A program made the translations under genes and the position numbers. The notes below the pieces were generated by a model that worked only from the letters and a program-made list of their open reading frames with translations, was not told where the DNA came from and made no database searches. From Hymenochaete sp. R1 (taxonomy: Eukaryota; Basidiomycota; Agaricomycetes; Hymenochaetales; Hymenochaetaceae), in assembly GCA_019400425.1 (NCBI GenBank), contig JAFREE010000040.1:1-64000 (forward strand): 64,000 nucleotides of DNA, read 5' to 3'. Positions 60,134 to 64,000 of the stretch are shown here, piece by piece. Numbering within the stretch: position 1 is the stretch's first letter; every line of letters starts with the position of its first letter.

Positions 60134-63100
60134 ATGGCTCCACGCAACCAGGCTGCTGGCAACCCTTCCCTCAGAAACCGCAACCGTGTCACGAACAAGA
60201 CCAGGCTCAAAGTCATCAAGGGCAATATCGATGCCGATCCCATCGTGCTCGACGAGGACGAGGAGCGTGCCAGGGTCATCTCCACCGCCGGTGTCGACGC
60301 TGAGGATGCAAACGTACGTCGATTTCCTGCGATTGCGCGTCGCCGCCGCTGTTGTTGGCTCTGCCGTGCCCTCCTCTGATTGGCTGCGCGCGACGCTCTT
60401 GAACCGCGGTTTGGCTGACATAATACTTTCCCTTTTAGGAACATCACTTGCAAGCCGTCTTGTCTGCGGCCTCGCACAGAGCGACGGCGCTCGCTCAGAA
60501 GCTGGCGGATAAGAAGGCGGGCGAGGGATCCAACGTTACTGCCAAACCGTCTACCGCCTACATCCCAGTCCCCGATGCTGCTGGTATCGTCGACAACCAC
60601 GAGGAACTTTACCCTTCCAATCGGTGGATTGAACCCTCCAGCTATGTCAAGTACTCTTACACGGTCGAGGAATGTGTACCCAGATCCATCACTGACGGGT
60701 TTACCTATGTCATGGATGAGAGGGATCTTGAATGGCTGGAGAGGAATAATCAGGAAGCCCGAGGAGAAGGCACTAGCTCACAGGCCACTGCGTCCGGTAC
60801 AACGACGCGCTCGGGTGGTGGGCGGACATCGAAGGGCAAAGGCAAGGAATCGGAGGCTCCACTCCCAGTACATATCGACGAAGATGATTTCGAGCTTGTG
60901 ATGGGGTTGTTTGAGAAGTTGACTCACGACAACACTCCGTTCCTTCACGTGGTAAGTCCTGAAAGGAGTTTTAAATCTCGTGACTTTATTAAAACGACAT
61001 TTCAGAGCTTCCAGCAGCAACAAGGAAACTGCATCCCTCCGTTTTCTGACTACCACGATGCGCTGGCGAGCGATCTCCCAAATGCGATTTTTGCTGGTTT
61101 CATGCGTCCGTCAAATCTTCCGGCACCTTCAAGTTTGGTAAGGAGAGCGAAGGTAATATACCCACACTGGCGAGAGCGTAAGATTGAACGCGAAGGACAC
61201 CGCATAATACCTATTCTCAACGTGTGTATACTTTCCGTGTCATTTTTTCCTCAGCCCGAACACTGAACTTTTTACAGTTTGACGAGTCTGATATCAAGAA
61301 TGAATCGTATATCTGTTTCCGGCGCCGAGATACGAAGGCCATTCGAAAGACTCGTGCTGCTCAGATTTCTGCTGCAGAGAAACTCACACGCTTGCGAGCG
61401 GAAATTGGACAAGCCATGGAACTGGCTCGGAATGTTATGGCTCGCGAGGTTCACAAAAAGGAGGCTTATCTTGAATCGCAATCCGTATGGGAAAAGAGGC
61501 AAGCCCTCATCGATCTAAAGCGCAAGTATCCTTCCATCAGTGGCAGAGAAGAAGAGGACATTCTATTCGATAAAGAGCGTGTGAAGAAGCCGAAACCTTC
61601 AGTCGACCCAACACAGTATGTATTCACCAATGCGAAAGCCTTAATGAAACTGATTAGTTCTTTTTGTAGAAGGAATACGGTCCATATCAAGCGTGGCGCT
61701 CTCAACGATGCATCTGCATCTCCTACTCCCGTCGAGCCGCAGATGAAGCCGAAGGAGAGGTTCAGCCTCATACATTCAGAGATGGATGCTTATCTGAAGC
61801 GCATCAAGGAACAAGATCACGGTTGGGAAGACCAGGTCGATGTAAGTTGAGAGCAGCATAATGGTGGTGACGCTTATACTTACATCCACACAAGTCTGCA
61901 TACCAGCAACCTCCAGTAGCTCTTGGAGATAGATTTTTCAAAGTTGTCTCCACCGAGACTCCCCCAACAGAAGGTCGCCAAAGGTCACTCTATCTGCGTC
62001 ATCGCATCGGCAGAGGTGGAAGAAGGCATATCGATCGACGTCATCCGCCTTCAGTTCGCACCATGTTTGCAGATACCGAGGCTTTATATGTTAATAGTCA
62101 AAGGAAGGCGGATAATTTGGGGCCGTGGAAAGTATCTCGGTCATCGCCAATGCAAAAGGCTGATGCTGCTGAGGGCGTGGACGAATCTGATGATGTTCGT
62201 AAAGCAGCTGTGCTGGAAGACAAACGCAGGAGACTCGAAGAAAGATGGCGATTCGACTGCACTGGTGAATCCATCGGAACGGATGAAGAAGACAGAGTTT
62301 TGCTCGACGACTTCGATTCCAAGTGAGTATTTGGAGATTGGTTGCCCATAATGGATCGCTGATGATTTGCTTCACAGACATATCCGATTCCAGTCACAGC
62401 TATCAGTCGATGCTTCGGAGTTCCTTATGCCTGATCAACGTCTTTTCCTCTTCGATCCTCAGAGAGGAACGCACAACTACGTAAATCCCCTCAAGAATGT
62501 CTACGCTTTACCATCTCAGCAATTGAGAAGGGAGGGTGCTTATCAACTGAAGGGACCTACACCTATTGCGACCCAGAATCAGCCATCAACAGTTGCCCCG
62601 GCCCCGTCTGCTTCTCCGCAGAATCCTCAATCGCCCGTCAAGACAGGTCCTCCTGTCGGTATGCCCCATGTCCGTGCGCCTTCTAATGGATTGCAGAGAC
62701 CGCTCAGCAGCCCGTCGGCCAACGGCCTTCCCGTTACTGCAAGCTCTCCACCGCCGAACTCCTCTGTCGTTGGAAACGTGAACGGCTCCTCTGTTTTGTC
62801 TAACCAACTGGATACTACGGCTGTGTCCAATGCAATCAACGGCGCATCGGCCAACGTTGTCAATGGCGCTATGAACGGGATGACGAACGCACCAAATGGT
62901 TTGCTCCCCGGTCAGATGAACGGTCTTACGTCTCAGCAACTCCAACTGCTCTTGCAGAAGCAGACCATGCAGAAGCATCATGCTTCGATTGCTGCGAACT
63001 TGCAGAGATCCGGACAACAGGGTCAGGCTGCGTTCAACCAGCTCAATATGAACGGAGTAACTGGAGAGAATGACCCAAACGCTGGGAACGGAAACCTCTT

Positions 63101-63527
63101 GGGTCCTGTCAATATTAATCTGAAGTTGCCGCCTCAGCGGGCCATGCAATTTGCCTCTGGACAACGCAATCAGAACACGCAACAGCTCATCAACGGGACG
63201 GATCTATCGGGTTTACAAGGGTTGCAAAATGTCCCCAACTTCCAACAACAACTCGCGGGCCTTGGCCTTCTTCCGAATGGTGCGAATATCAATGGACATC
63301 TATCTCCAGCGCGAAATGCCCATTCACCGCCAAACGTGCATACACAGCAATACCATTCTCTTTCTCCGATGATGGGAAACTCGACTGGTGCTCAGAACCA
63401 GCCTCCAACTCACGTCTCCCCTAATCGAAGCATGCAAACTCCCGTTCCTCATTCTCCCTCCCCGCTCCTGCAGCAGCTGCCACCCAATCTTGTTGGCAAC
63501 GTTTCTTCGCAGAATCAAGGTTTCTAA
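60134..63527 (+). CDS. EPL1: Enhancer of polycomb (Epl1), NuA4 histone acetyltransferase subunit
   Basis: Starts at ATG 60134 (MAPRNQAAGNPSLRNRNRV) and continues over about seven exons. The EPcA domain is clear: RLKVIKGNIDAD, HHLQAVLSAAS, YIPVPDAAGIV, YPSNRWIEPSSYVKYSYTVE, YVMDERDLEWLE, DEDDFELVMGLFEKL, IPPFSDYHDALA, HWRERKIEREG, YICFRRRDTKAIRKTRA and WEKRQALIDLKRKYPSI. After it come KHIRFQSQLSVDASEFLM and a long Gln/Asn/Ser/Pro-rich tail to the stop at 63525-63527. Epl1 links the Esa1 acetyltransferase to nucleosomes within NuA4/piccolo in the nucleus. Length, about 980 residues, is within the fungal range. Confidence 0.95.
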
Positions 63528-64000
63528 GCAATTACGATGCATATGATGATTTACATGATTAGAGTAGGCATATGTTACTTGCTTTTCTTCTTTTGTTACT
63601 GCCTTCCGCTTTCTTCTAAAACCTCCCCTCCTCGTCTTTATAGTGTCTAACTGAGACGAATTGCTCTTTCACTGTATCATATATGGCCTTTGCTCCTCAC
63701 CTTGAAATTTCATTCGAGACCTTTTGTACGCCTAAGCGACTTTGTAACTTATTGTTCTATTCTCGTTTTGAATTCGGAATCTTGGACCTTTACCATAAAT
63801 TCAAATAGGTCATGCTTTACATCCAAGCAACAAATGAGAAAATCGCAGATGGTGGCTAGTACACGCAGGGAAGGGGGGATATAATTTAACGCAGCAAAGC
63901 AAAAGATGGTTGTTCTCTAAATCAATCTCTGAAACTGCGAGTAAGCAACGTAACCAAGTTCGCCGCTTCGTCGCGGAGCGTAGTCGTCCATGACCAATTG
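63528..64000. other. Right edge, EPL1 3' flank
   Basis: 473 bp without a recognisable gene; short frames only. Confidence 0.5.

Noticed and set aside
1..64000. tRNA genes
   Set aside because: Strings like ggttcga occur (for example near 18725 and 5331) but lie inside coding genes and lack a matching A box and stem.

Overview
The window looks like nuclear DNA of a basidiomycete fungus, most likely a mushroom-forming agaricomycete. Genes are dense on both strands, nearly all are broken by short introns (mostly about 50-60 nt, GT-AG), and the families fit: a membrane-anchored pepsin-like protease, a GPI-type chitin deacetylase, a tricalbin and an Spt21/Ams2-type regulator. I recognise 21 protein-coding genes. 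I see no rRNA, tRNA, CRISPR array or intact transposon gene.

Layout. 1-3511 holds no gene I can support. 3512-19296 is a run of minus-strand genes: membrane aspartic protease, tricalbin (ER-plasma membrane tether), Sgt2 co-chaperone and a Ste20/Fray-type kinase; a 514-bp element with perfect 30-bp inverted ends lies between the last two. 20357-24950 has COX19 (minus) opposite a SET/Vps75 histone chaperone and a chitin deacetylase (plus). 25902-33945 has an adaptin large chain (minus) sharing a 187-bp promoter with the Rieske protein gene, then PRP19 and the OSCP subunit of ATP synthase. 34322-43804 has a SUV39-type H3K9 methyltransferase with a very long disordered N-terminus, a Ugo1-like mitochondrial carrier and a membrane-tailed Nudix hydrolase. 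44381-54848 has NPL4, then three neighbours with a possible shared theme of sulfur scavenging: a Cys3/MetR-type bZIP factor, a TauD-type sulfonate dioxygenase and an oligopeptide (OPT) transporter. 55397-63527 has an Spt21/Ams2-like regulator, the Gep4 phosphatase and Enhancer of polycomb (Epl1).

Themes. Five genes serve mitochondria (COX19, Rieske, OSCP, Ugo1-like, Gep4). Four act on chromatin (SET/Vps75, SUV39-type, Spt21-like, Epl1). Several pairs are divergent and close together. The most interesting points are the bZIP/dioxygenase/OPT neighbourhood with a perfect 18-bp palindrome in its divergent promoter, a protease whose first catalytic motif reads DMG instead of DTG, the inverted-repeat element, and a possible GC-AG intron directly after the NPL4 start codon. 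Gene models come from reading splice sites by eye; N-termini of the protease, methyltransferase and NPL4 are the least certain.
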